Positions 7,195-15,160 of a DNA stretch of 64,000 nucleotides are shown one piece after another. The notes under the pieces are model-generated. The model ran no database searches. It saw only the letters and a program-made list of their open reading frames with translations, and was not told where the DNA came from. Source of the stretch: Bacteroidia bacterium (GTDB lineage: Bacteria > Bacteroidota > Bacteroidia > J057); the NCBI GenBank assembly GCA_033391075.1, contig JAWPMV010000001.1, positions 7,626,001 to 7,690,000 of the forward strand, given 5' to 3'. Numbering within the stretch: the stretch's first letter is position 1; every line of letters starts with the position of its first letter. The position numbers and the translations under genes are program-made.

Positions 7195-9768
7195 TTATCT
7201 TCTTATCTGAGAGGTGATGGTCGAATCTTTGATTTTATCATCTTCTGCCAGGAGGAAAGCCTTGGACAAAATGATCGATAATCCCTGATCTCCTTCGAAA
7301 GGAATGAATACTTTTTCTGAGACAGATTTTTTCTGACTTCGATCCGGCACGATGCAGAGATATTGATCATTGGGCTCCATGAGGATATTGGTGCTACCCA
7401 TGTGGATTTTGTAGGTTCTGATTTTGCCTTTTACGGTCAGGAATTTTTCCCCTACTTCTGCTACCTCTTTGATTTTGAGACGCGGGACGAGATTCTTGAG
7501 TATCGACTTACGGTTCTTGGCTATCTCCGATAAGTCCCCAAAGGAATAGCTTTGCCAATAGGTCTGCATCTGTGGTCGCCCTCCATTGTCATGCCAGGTC
7601 GGATCATTTCCTACACTGGCTACTCCTACAAATAAATCTACATCTCGCAGAACTTCCGAAAACAATACCCGTGGCACATCTACCAACTCCACAACATCTC
7701 CTGTATCGATTTTGATAAAGCGAATCTGATCCGTACTCATGTATTTCCAGATCCCCGAATCATTAAATTCGTCATGTCCATCGACGGCCTGCACCCAGAA
7801 TTGTGCTCGTAGGTTGTGTTCAGGTATGGGCAATTCACAATAGTCATCATAGCCCCCGTCCCAGGCTCCCTGTAAAGCCGCTTTCCACATGCGTCCTTTG
7901 GCCAGATTTACATATTGATGTTGTTTTAGAATGTGGGTAGCCATGCGATTGCTATAGGTTCGGGTATTGATCTCAGCATCTGTGAGGAGGTAAACTTCTC
8001 GAAAGGCTTGCTTCATAGGCTGCTGAATTTCTTTTTCGATCAGGAAATTTCGCCAGGCCTCTATCCCATCTACCGAATCCAAAGCCGGATGCCACAATGA
8101 AACCTCTGCTTTTTCAGTAATCTTGACTTCTCCTTTTTCCGGATGTATCCATTTCCCTTCCAAATAAATGGCAGGAGTCATCTTTCCTTCATGCTCGAAA
8201 TTCCATATCAGCTTTTTAGCGATACTGGACATCAACCCATGATCCAGAAAATGCTTGCGGAAAGTCTCCATGTCCCACTTTCTATCGACTTTGAACATGC
8301 GATCTATACGCTCCTTTTGAGCAGAAGTACTCTGCTCAATCTGCTTTTTGCTTTGCTTGAGTTTTTTCAGCTTGTCTGGATATTTCTCCTTGACCAAAGC
8401 AGGGACAGATTTTTGTCGCTTCCCATCTTCTTTTAACCAGTAAAAATCAGTTCTGCCGGGCTTGGTGATCTCAATTACTGCTGTAAAAGGATCGAAGTTT
8501 ACTTCCTTTCGCCCATCTACCAATCCAAAATTATCTACTGCCAGGTCTTCAATCTCATGGACGGAAATGCCTTTCTCTTTGGCAGCTTGATTCAGGTATT
8601 TATTGATGATTTTATTGGCAGAAGGCTGTTTGATCTTCATTTTAAGGCGAGAAAGCCTGCCGATTCCATCCAACCCTCTCGATTTGAATAGACTATAAAA
8701 ACAAGCATTGCCCAAAGCGGGCGCAATGGGACCAACTCCAGGGACTTTCTTATAACATCTTTCCCCTAATGCACTGAGGTTGCTGAGTGTTCGAGCATCG
8801 GAGAAATGAGAACTCATCCAGATTAAGCCTTTCAGGTTTACGGCATTAGGAGGACTCAGGAAGCCGTAGAAGTGATTGGGCCTATATGAATATCCAGTAA
8901 GCTGTACCTGGTCCCTCAAGCTTTCCTTGAGGCCCAGAACGAATTCCATCCATTCATTGATCGTATTTCGGAAGCTATCCTTTCCCAATTGCTCGATGAG
9001 GGCTTTGCTGTCTTTGAGGTAGCGGGCACTAGGTTTCGAAGAGCTGGCAGATTGGGTTTTTCTAAGCAGGAGGAACCATACGGACTGTTCGAGATCATTC
9101 GGCCAGTTTTCTATAGACAAATTGACCTTGTCTTTGAGCGGGTCATTTCCCTTGAGGTAATATGGAACAATGGTGGGTTTTCCATCCGACTTATTCCCAA
9201 GTACCTGATCTATACGATCCAGGACTTTCACTCTTTCCTTCTCATATTGGTACTCCTGATAAGCGTCTATCTTTTTTCGAAAATGTATCAGATATTCTCC
9301 TAGCTCTTTCGAAATGCTCGTTTTTTTATACTGTTTGAGGAGTTGATTCAAAAAGGAAAGGATGGGCCAGCTAAAGAGATTTCCCCAATTTCGATATTGC
9401 CTGCTCATGAAGATGCTGAGTAAACGTTTTACTTCCTCATCTTCCCAGCTGATTTTAATTCTGAAGAGTTGTTTGAAATAAGCTTCAAGAATGTAAATCC
9501 TTCTATAAGGATTATCATTATAGTTTCTCTTTTTGAGTTTATAGTAAGCATAAATCTCATCACATAAATAGAATAGAAAAGCTACTTTTTCCTTATCTGA
9601 TAAAGGCTTTATAATTTCTTCCCAGGCTGTTAATTCTGTTGCCTTTAAGGAAAAGAGGTATTGACGATCTTCTACTTCTTTGAAACTTTGTTTTATGATA
9701 ACTGCGTAGGGGCTTTCCTGGCTTTCTTCCAGACCGAAGAAATTCAAAACATTTTTTAGTATTTCCAT
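7195..9768 (-). CDS. DUF4132 domain protein (MolR/YehI-like)
   Basis: An 857-residue cytoplasmic protein with no signal or TM helix. The central region (about residues 340-560, with LDGIGRLSRLKMKIK, QKSVPALVKEKYPDKLKKLK and the WDMETFRKHFLDHGLM stretch) and the C-terminal 200 residues (DVDLFVGVASVGNDPTW, HMGSTNILMEPNDQYLCIVP) match the DUF4132 family, which includes E. coli MolR/YehI; the WGR domain found in some members is not visible here. Biochemical function is not established. It is preceded by 11 bp by the gene for a 129-residue protein ending in Gly-Gly, and the two appear to form an operon. Confidence 0.85.
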   Translation of the reverse strand: MEILKNVLNFFGLEESQESPYAVIIKQSFKEVEDRQYLFSLKATELTAWEEIIKPLSDKEKVAFLFYLCDEIYAYYKLKKRNYNDNPYRRIYILEAYFKQLFRIKISWEDEEVKRLLSIFMSRQYRNWGNLFSWPILSFLNQLLKQYKKTSISKELGEYLIHFRKKIDAYQEYQYEKERVKVLDRIDQVLGNKSDGKPTIVPYYLKGNDPLKDKVNLSIENWPNDLEQSVWFLLLRKTQSASSSKPSARYLKDSKALIEQLGKDSFRNTINEWMEFVLGLKESLRDQVQLTGYSYRPNHFYGFLSPPNAVNLKGLIWMSSHFSDARTLSNLSALGERCYKKVPGVGPIAPALGNACFYSLFKSRGLDGIGRLSRLKMKIKQPSANKIINKYLNQAAKEKGISVHEIEDLAVDNFGLVDGRKEVNFDPFTAVIEITKPGRTDFYWLKEDGKRQKSVPALVKEKYPDKLKKLKQSKKQIEQSTSAQKERIDRMFKVDRKWDMETFRKHFLDHGLMSSIAKKLIWNFEHEGKMTPAIYLEGKWIHPEKGEVKITEKAEVSLWHPALDSVDGIEAWRNFLIEKEIQQPMKQAFREVYLLTDAEINTRTYSNRMATHILKQHQYVNLAKGRMWKAALQGAWDGGYDDYCELPIPEHNLRAQFWVQAVDGHDEFNDSGIWKYMSTDQIRFIKIDTGDVVELVDVPRVLFSEVLRDVDLFVGVASVGNDPTWHDNGGRPQMQTYWQSYSFGDLSEIAKNRKSILKNLVPRLKIKEVAEVGEKFLTVKGKIRTYKIHMGSTNILMEPNDQYLCIVPDRSQKKSVSEKVFIPFEGDQGLSIILSKAFLLAEDDKIKDSTITSQIRR

Positions 9769-9779
9769 GATTGTGTTGA

Positions 9780-10169
9780 TTATCCTCCGACCAGAGGGGT
9801 AAGTTTGATGAAGCTGATTTCTGTGTTTTCGTTAAGCATAACCGCCTGATCCAGGCTTTCAGATTGTATGGTATCAACCAGGACAAAGAAGCCGTTTTTC
9901 TGAAAGGCATCCAGGGCGATATATACCTGCTTTTCTGCATCTATGGGCTTGGGGCGTTTGAGCTTGTAGCCATTGATGCTTTGCTCGGCTTCACTGGGTT
10001 TAACCAGGCCTTTGAAATACTCCGGCAATCTTTCATTATAAAGTCTAACCTCTTCCCGTACGCGCGCACTAATGATTTCTCTTACGGTGCTCTTTTCGCT
10101 TTGCATGTCCAGGCTCAGTTCGTGAATGACTTGACCCGTAAAGCTTTCGTCTTTGATGGTAATGATCAT
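9780..10169 (-). CDS. Small protein with C-terminal Gly-Gly, partner of DUF4132 protein
   Basis: A 129-residue protein from the ATG at 10169 (MIITIKDESFTGQ). A longer frame exists upstream but has no plausible start context. The N-terminus looks like a beta hairpin followed by a helix (STVREIISARVREEV), then INGYKLKRPKPIDAEKQVYIALDAF, and the chain ends in SFIKLTPLVGG. A short beta-rich protein with an exposed diglycine terminus recalls ubiquitin-like modifiers or carrier proteins, but no E1, E2 or JAB gene lies nearby, so this is only a suggestion. It probably shares a transcript with the DUF4132 gene. Confidence 0.75.
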   Translation of the reverse strand: MIITIKDESFTGQVIHELSLDMQSEKSTVREIISARVREEVRLYNERLPEYFKGLVKPSEAEQSINGYKLKRPKPIDAEKQVYIALDAFQKNGFFVLVDTIQSESLDQAVMLNENTEISFIKLTPLVGG

Positions 10170-10736
10170 ATCTGTGTTGATTATGCTTGTTACTTGATTG
10201 AATTCAGTTTCATATTTATTTGGATAAATCAATTCGTCTTGCCCAAGCTTGATGCCAGATTTAGACATGCCAAATCCAGGCTCAATCCTGAGTTGCCGAT
10301 AAGTATGATACATTTGAATGGCTCTACCCTTAGCCTCCTATCCAGAAATGGGATAGAATTGTTTCATGCGTTGGGTTAAAGAAAATGAGATGGGAATATT
10401 GTGTTCTCCTCTGTACTTTTCTTGTGTTAAAGATCGGGAAAATCCGAGAGATTTCAAAAGGATTTTTGAGTCTTGATGGACCCTTCGCCTCAGGCCTACA
10501 CTCCCTAGGCCTGCGGAACAATGGAGTGCGCGCAGGCCATTAAAAACAAATCTTGTCATTCCGAGGCTAGGTTAGGAAAGGCTCCTGCGTGCCGAGGAAT
10601 CTTATCTTCTGATCGTCTCAAATAATACATGATCTCTCAGCCCGCATGCCCTTTCACAATCAAACTTCGAGATGACCTGCGGCCTGGATTGAGGCTTGTT
10701 TCTCTCCCGAGAGAAACGGGGCCTGCAGCGGAAGAG
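10170..10736. other. Intergenic region with dispersed-repeat sequence
   Basis: A 567-bp gap. Bases 10315-10470 are AT-rich and probably contain the promoter of the Gly-Gly protein gene, although no clean box pair was found. From about 10480 the sequence is GC-richer, with AGGCCT twice (10493 and 10507 region) and the TGTCATTCCGAG element described separately. No protein-coding sequence is supported. Confidence 0.5.
10554..10677. repeat. TGTCATTCCGAG-type dispersed element
   Basis: The element begins TGTCATTCCGAGG and ends CTTCGAGATGAC, whose inverse GTCATCTCGAAG matches the start at 9 of 12 positions. Inside is GCCGAGGAATCTT. The start and the CGAGGAA(T/C)CT core recur at 53578. Dispersed elements of this outline are widespread in Bacteroidota genomes (general knowledge); mobility is not shown. 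Confidence 0.6.
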
Positions 10737-10829
10737 TCAATCGCTTTTCCTCTTACCAAAGATCTTACAAAGACTGAATCCTGCCAGAAAGGCGATCAGT
10801 AGCCAGACAAACATTCCCAATTGCGGCAT
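10737..10829 (-). CDS. Candidate 30-residue single-TM microprotein
   Basis: An ATG at 10829 starts 17 bp after the stop of the HAD phosphatase gene and gives MPQLGMFVWLLIAFLAGFSL followed by CKIFGKRKSD and a stop. One clear TM helix with a basic tail is the typical form of a small bacterial membrane protein, and the position fits the end of an operon. It rests on frame, composition and position only; it could also be a chance frame. Confidence 0.35.
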   Translation of the reverse strand: MPQLGMFVWLLIAFLAGFSLCKIFGKRKSD

Positions 10830-10845
10830 TAGGATTTCTATGGTC

Positions 10846-11547
10846 TTAAAGTTGATTTGTTTTTAAAAATTGCGGGAAGGCATCAATATGCTGAATTTCA
10901 AAATCTGGTTGTACCTCGGATTGATTTGATCTACCATGGCTCACCCAGCAGGTTTTTATCCCGAAATCATTTCCTCCCTGTATATCGGAATGAATGCTAT
11001 CTCCCACTATGAGCATTTCTTCTTTGGGAGGGTTTTGGGGAATGGAATCGTAAACGGCTTCAAAATATGCTCCATGAGGTTTGGCTACTCCGATTTCATC
11101 CGAAACAATGATGCTGTCGAAGTAGTGGCTCATATTCAGGCGATTTAAGCGTGCCCGTTGAACTTCCTTCAGTCCGTTGGTTACGATGCTGAGGTGGTAG
11201 TCTTTTTTTAGACCCGTTAATAAATCCGCGACTCCCTCATAGGCTTCACTTTTCAGGATGAGATTGTCGAGAAAAGCCTTGCTAAACGTCTGGGCAGGCA
11301 ATTCGCTTCTGCCGATTTCCTGAAAGAGGACTTCAAAGCGTTTGTATCGGAGGGTAACGGCATCGATTTTCCCTTGTTCGAAGGCCATCCAATGGTGGTG
11401 GTTGACTTCCTGGTAGATCGCATGAATTTCGTCTGTGCATTCCACTTCATGCGCTTCAAAACTTGCCCATAAAGCGGCTTTGGCAGCACCGCTAAAGTCT
11501 AATAAAGTATTGTCGACATCAAAAAGAAGCCAGGATAGCTTTTGCAT
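10846..11547 (-). CDS. YjjG-type HAD family noncanonical pyrimidine nucleotidase
   Basis: A 233-residue HAD phosphatase. Motif I is LLFDVDNTLLDF (nucleophile Asp and acid Asp), motif II is SIVTNG, the motif III lysine sits in GVAKPHGAYF and motif IV is IVGDSIHSDI. The helical cap between motifs I and II and overall sequence match the YjjG family, which dephosphorylates pyrimidine nucleotides including damaged ones and protects against mutagenic analogues. It is cytoplasmic and probably in one transcript with the two genes upstream (gaps of 28 and 35 bp). Confidence 0.87.
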   Translation of the reverse strand: MQKLSWLLFDVDNTLLDFSGAAKAALWASFEAHEVECTDEIHAIYQEVNHHHWMAFEQGKIDAVTLRYKRFEVLFQEIGRSELPAQTFSKAFLDNLILKSEAYEGVADLLTGLKKDYHLSIVTNGLKEVQRARLNRLNMSHYFDSIIVSDEIGVAKPHGAYFEAVYDSIPQNPPKEEMLIVGDSIHSDIQGGNDFGIKTCWVSHGRSNQSEVQPDFEIQHIDAFPQFLKTNQL

Positions 11548-11582
11548 CTTGTGTTTTTAGATCGATAGATTTCCAACAGGGC

Positions 11583-12068
11583 TTAGAGTACTTCCCTGAT
11601 CTTATTGCTAATTATACTAAAAAGTCCCCATTGTTCTTTGCGAACAGCTTTCTCAAGCAAACTGAACGGAAAGACGGTAAGGCTATTTTTTTCGTGATAT
11701 AAACCGGTTTCCCGACCATATTGATCTGTGATGATCTTCCACTGCATGCCAAAGCTATCTTCGAGATACTTCCCCCAGGCAGCAGCGAGTGCATTATTGA
11801 TGAAATTGGTTTCAATGCCATATTTCTCCTGCAGATTTTGTTCCTGTCCGATTTTTAAAAGGGCTTCGACATTGGCGGGAGCAAAGGGATGCTCAGGATC
11901 GGATTCAGGAAGTCCTTGCAGTAATTCTCCTGCTAGCCCCTGAAGGTTTTCCAAATACTCTACCTCTTCAGGCTTCAGATCCTCCAGATCAAGTTTCTTT
12001 TTTCCCTCTTCTGTAGTTTCCTGCTCGCTGTATTCCTGTCCGTCCGGACCGATGATATTTTTAGACAT
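11583..12068 (-). CDS. DUF3806-like protein
   Basis: A 161-residue cytoplasmic protein. The first 55 residues are charged and probably disordered or helical. The later part INNALAAAWGKYLEDSFGMQ followed by WKIITDQYGRETGLY and LTVFPFSLLEKAV resembles DUF3806, a domain found in small proteins of unknown function, often near secretion or immunity-like genes. It sits between the HAD phosphatase and a basic protein of unknown type in one minus-strand run. Family assignment is from pattern memory and moderate. Confidence 0.65.
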   Translation of the reverse strand: MSKNIIGPDGQEYSEQETTEEGKKKLDLEDLKPEEVEYLENLQGLAGELLQGLPESDPEHPFAPANVEALLKIGQEQNLQEKYGIETNFINNALAAAWGKYLEDSFGMQWKIITDQYGRETGLYHEKNSLTVFPFSLLEKAVRKEQWGLFSIISNKIREVL

Positions 12069-12095
12069 AGTGTAAAGGTAGAGATAAATCTAGCG

Positions 12096-12707
12096 CTAAT
12101 ATCGCTCTCCTTTCCATTTCTCCTTTTTGCGTTTTTTCAAGACCTTGCCAAACTCATTTCCTTGAGGAATTATTCGTAGGATACGCTTGGCAGGAATCGA
12201 ATGAGAAAGGACGATTTGATAATCCGAAAGGGAAGTCCACATATAGTCATGAGAATTCATGCTTTCAATGAGGGATTTTGGATCATTGTTTTGGGCCAGC
12301 TTTGCTTGCTCCATGCAAATTTTGTACATCTCCTGCCCATCAATGATGCCTTTGAGGAGTTTTTTCTGACTGGCAATTCGATAGCCCAACTCAAAACTGA
12401 GGTTGTCCCGAAATTTCTTTCCTAATTCCTTGGTTGTACTGATCTCCTTTTCAAATTCTGTCCAATTGGTCGCCCCAAACCATTGCCCGAAATAAGCTGG
12501 CATATCATCATCTGTAATGCGGAAGAGTATGCCATTGTATTTCATCCGGCTTCTTACCTGATATCTATTGAAAAAGTGGACCCACCAACGATCGAGTGCA
12601 TGGTGACCGGTCAGGGGAAAGCAGAAGAGTCCTTTTTTATTCTTCCGTATCCCGTTTTTAAGTATGTTTTTCGTTTTACTTACCGGTGTCCAGTGTACTG
12701 CTAGCAT
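12096..12707 (-). CDS. Conserved hypothetical protein, possible ART-like N-terminus
   Basis: A 203-residue protein with no signal peptide and a very basic tail. The start LAVHWTPVSKTKNILKNGIR followed by GLFCFPLTGH has the layout of ADP-ribosyltransferase/RNA 2'-phosphotransferase folds (H-x-T, then a helix ending ILKNGI, then a Gly-aromatic strand), but no full catalytic set can be pointed to. Known members appear in Bacteroidota as small stand-alone proteins. It heads the run with the DUF3806-like and HAD genes. Function not assigned. Confidence 0.7.
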   Translation of the reverse strand: MLAVHWTPVSKTKNILKNGIRKNKKGLFCFPLTGHHALDRWWVHFFNRYQVRSRMKYNGILFRITDDDMPAYFGQWFGATNWTEFEKEISTTKELGKKFRDNLSFELGYRIASQKKLLKGIIDGQEMYKICMEQAKLAQNNDPKSLIESMNSHDYMWTSLSDYQIVLSHSIPAKRILRIIPQGNEFGKVLKKRKKEKWKGERY

Positions 12708-12723
12708 GTATGTGAAGTGAATA

Positions 12724-12731
12724 CAAATTTA
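12724..12731 (-). promoter_or_regulatory. Candidate -7 box for the operon starting at 12707
   Basis: On the minus strand the bases read TAAATTTG, a full match to TAnnTTTG, 17 bp before the start codon. No TTTG lies at the usual 19-21 bp spacing upstream, so the support is partial. Confidence 0.35.
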
Positions 12732-12823
12732 CGAATCCATCCGGGAATTGTTTGGCCTTGAGCATATAGAGGATTACCTTAAGAGGAATCGACACATTCT
12801 ATACCCAAGCTAGCGCTATTCTT

Positions 12824-14050
12824 ATGAAGAAATATCTGCTAATCTTTCTGCTACTACTGGCTGCTTGTTCTCCGAAACTCAAGCGGCATAAATTCCCCAC
12901 CAAAGTAGACACGACAACAAAGCCGGTTTCCTATCAGGAAAAGAAAACATTTTCTGTAGGAGGAGTAATGGCTAGCAATGACTTTCCTGCGGCTCGCCTC
13001 AATGATTTTACACAGATCAATGATTCAACTTTCGAAGCTACCATACTTCCGGAAAATGAACCCATAAATCCAAGTCCCTGGTATGCTTTTAGGATTTGGT
13101 CAGAAGAAAAAGAAAAAGTGTATGTCAAATTGAATTATCCGGGGCATAAGCATCGCTATAATCCCAAACTAAGCAAAGAAGGAGATTACTGGCAGCCCCT
13201 GGATAGTATGGATATTGAGCTGGCAGAGGATAAGTCTCATGCGATCCTCAAACTGAAGATCGGAAAACAGCCTTTATGGGTAGCTGCTCAGGAAATAGAA
13301 GACCATAAAAGGGTAGGGGAATGGGTCAATGAAATGGCGGAACATCGGGCGGTTACAGCAGGCGCAGCAGGGAGTAGTGTACAGGGGCGTTCGCTCTATT
13401 TTATGGATATGGGTTATCGGGAGAAAAAGAAAAAGCCAACCGTCATCATCATCAGCCGACAACATCCACCAGAAGTGACAGGATTTTTAGCGATGAAAGC
13501 TTTTGTCGAAACCATTTTGAAGGAAGGTACTGATAATGGTTTCCTAAGCAAATATCGGGTGCTCGTTTATCCGCTTATGAATCCTGATGGAGTTGATCAG
13601 GGGCATTTTCGACACAATACGGGAGGGATAGATATGAATCGAGACTGGGCCTTTTATCACCAGCCTGAAGTTCGGCAGGTGGCAGAGCATATGGTGAGCC
13701 AAACCGGCGAGCATAAAAATAGAGTAGTGCTGGGCCTGGATTTCCACAGTACCTATAAGGATGTATACTATACCAATAATGAAAGTCTGAGAAGTTGGAT
13801 TCCAGGCTTTACTGCAGATTGGTTATCCCGGATTTCAACCGAGTTGGGACTGGAGGATATCAATGAAAGACCTAGTGGATTGGGAGCACCCGTATCCAAG
13901 GGTTGGTTTTTTCAGCAATTTCGGGCAGAGGGAATTACCTATGAAATAGGAGATGATACGCCCCGCGATTTCATCCGCCAGAAAGGAGAGATTTCCGCTC
14001 GCGCCATGATGGAAGTATTGATGAGCCGGGCAGAAGAGTGGAGACTATAA
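12824..14050 (+). CDS. M14 family zinc metallopeptidase, lipoprotein
   Basis: A 408-residue protein with a lipobox (LLAAC, Cys 15), so anchored in the envelope. Residues about 45-155 form a beta-rich N-terminal domain like that of cytosolic-carboxypeptidase-type M14 enzymes. The catalytic domain shows SRQHPPEVTGF with zinc ligands His214 and Glu217, substrate-site NPDG and MNRDW, the third ligand in GLDFHST (His308) and the general base Glu374 in TYEIGDD. All catalytic residues are present, so it should be an active carboxypeptidase-like enzyme acting on peptides or cell-wall peptides outside the inner membrane. Stands alone. Confidence 0.9.
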   Translation: MKKYLLIFLLLLAACSPKLKRHKFPTKVDTTTKPVSYQEKKTFSVGGVMASNDFPAARLNDFTQINDSTFEATILPENEPINPSPWYAFRIWSEEKEKVYVKLNYPGHKHRYNPKLSKEGDYWQPLDSMDIELAEDKSHAILKLKIGKQPLWVAAQEIEDHKRVGEWVNEMAEHRAVTAGAAGSSVQGRSLYFMDMGYREKKKKPTVIIISRQHPPEVTGFLAMKAFVETILKEGTDNGFLSKYRVLVYPLMNPDGVDQGHFRHNTGGIDMNRDWAFYHQPEVRQVAEHMVSQTGEHKNRVVLGLDFHSTYKDVYYTNNESLRSWIPGFTADWLSRISTELGLEDINERPSGLGAPVSKGWFFQQFRAEGITYEIGDDTPRDFIRQKGEISARAMMEVLMSRAEEWRL

Positions 14051-14166
14051 GAAATTGAAGAACTAGTAAGAAGAAGCTAAGAAATAAGTGAGGTACAAAA
14101 GAGGCCACGGATTCTTGGCTAAATCTTTGATGCTTCTAATTCTGGTTTTGCCATTCATCTACCTGC

Positions 14167-14706
14167 CTAGTCCCGAAGAAATCGATTGCGAAATTCTCCC
14201 CAACTAAGGACCTGATTATTTCGAATGAATTTTCCGTTTTGGTTCTTCAGGTATTCTTTTTCCCCTTCGATAACTCCTTTTACCCGCCCCCGGTCAACTT
14301 GTAGCCAATACTCTCCGCAAATAGAGATACTGTAATCACTATTTCTTTCTTCATCATGTCCTCGGCTACTGCTTCCCCGAGCAAAAGCAATGACCCAGAC
14401 ACTACCTTTGGGATAATTGCTGATAAAGGGACGACAGAGGTCTCCATTGTCTCCCCAGATGATGAGAGATTGTCGATCTTCTCTTCCCTGAAGGACTTCC
14501 ATGACTTCCACTTCCATGGACATGGGTTTTCTGTTATCATAAATATTTTTGAAACTCGTGTGGCGTTTAACCCTGACCAGGGCCACCAGCGGAGCATCCC
14601 GGGACACATCTAAAAATGAGCCACCCCAGGTACAGGAACATTTCATAGACTCCGTGGGAGCTTGGGAAAAGAGCAATGCAAGGAGAAGGACGATGCCTGT
14701 TTTCAT
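14167..14706 (-). CDS. Secreted protein with NTR/TIMP-like domain
   Basis: A 179-residue protein with signal peptide MKTGIVLLLALLFSQA. The mature N-terminus carries KCSCTWGGSFLDV, then an alternating beta pattern (VALVRVKRH, MEVEVMEVLQG, LIIWGDNGDLC, WVIAFARG, SISICGEYWLQV), with further Cys residues spaced as in netrin-like (NTR) and TIMP-like domains. In eukaryotes the CxC N-terminus of TIMPs blocks metalloproteases; whether this bacterial protein inhibits anything is unknown. It lies next to the M14 metallopeptidase but convergently, so no operon link. Confidence 0.72.
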   Translation of the reverse strand: MKTGIVLLLALLFSQAPTESMKCSCTWGGSFLDVSRDAPLVALVRVKRHTSFKNIYDNRKPMSMEVEVMEVLQGREDRQSLIIWGDNGDLCRPFISNYPKGSVWVIAFARGSSSRGHDEERNSDYSISICGEYWLQVDRGRVKGVIEGEKEYLKNQNGKFIRNNQVLSWGEFRNRFLRD

Positions 14707-15160
14707 GCGTTTCTGTTTGGGTTGTTAGTATTGTCAATGTTGAGCTGAGCGCATGCGGTTGATAGATCCGGATTCTAAAGAACTTGCTCTAAAGGTTTAG
14801 CTCTTGAGCGGCATGCCTGGATATTTGAGACTGTATTACCTTTTGTTTTGACGAAAAAATAGGTCGAAGTATCAATGGCCCTCTATAAAAAAAGTCCAAC
14901 AAATACGACACACTTATCCCAATGTCTTGACTGCTTAAAGAAAAGAATTGAGGTAAAATCTTAGCGCATCCTGCTAATCTGTCAGCACCTTGTATCGATT
15001 GATGGAATTTTCCCTGAGAGGATCTTGTGTTTCCTGATTCTCTTGAATACCTATTTAAATATCGAAAAAAATAAGCTATCCTCAAATTCGGAAATTGTAG
15101 GCATTCAGAATAGATCTTCCTTCTGAGTGGACAAAATCCTTACTTAGGTTGCTAAAACTT
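14707..15160. other. Intergenic region without recognised features
   Basis: A 454-bp gap on the minus-strand side between the NTR-like gene start and the end of the next gene. An open frame of 98 codons exists here but has a composition unlike the neighbours and no start context. I see no RNA gene or clear hairpin. Confidence 0.5.

Noticed and set aside
9864-10379. A 171-codon plus-strand frame opposite the Gly-Gly protein gene
   Set aside because: Antisense to a frame with a coherent protein and stop in GG; composition is that of a mirror of the real gene.
14789-15085. A 98-codon minus-strand frame in an intergenic region
   Set aside because: No start context, Ser/Arg/Gln-rich low-quality composition, no domain; not supported.
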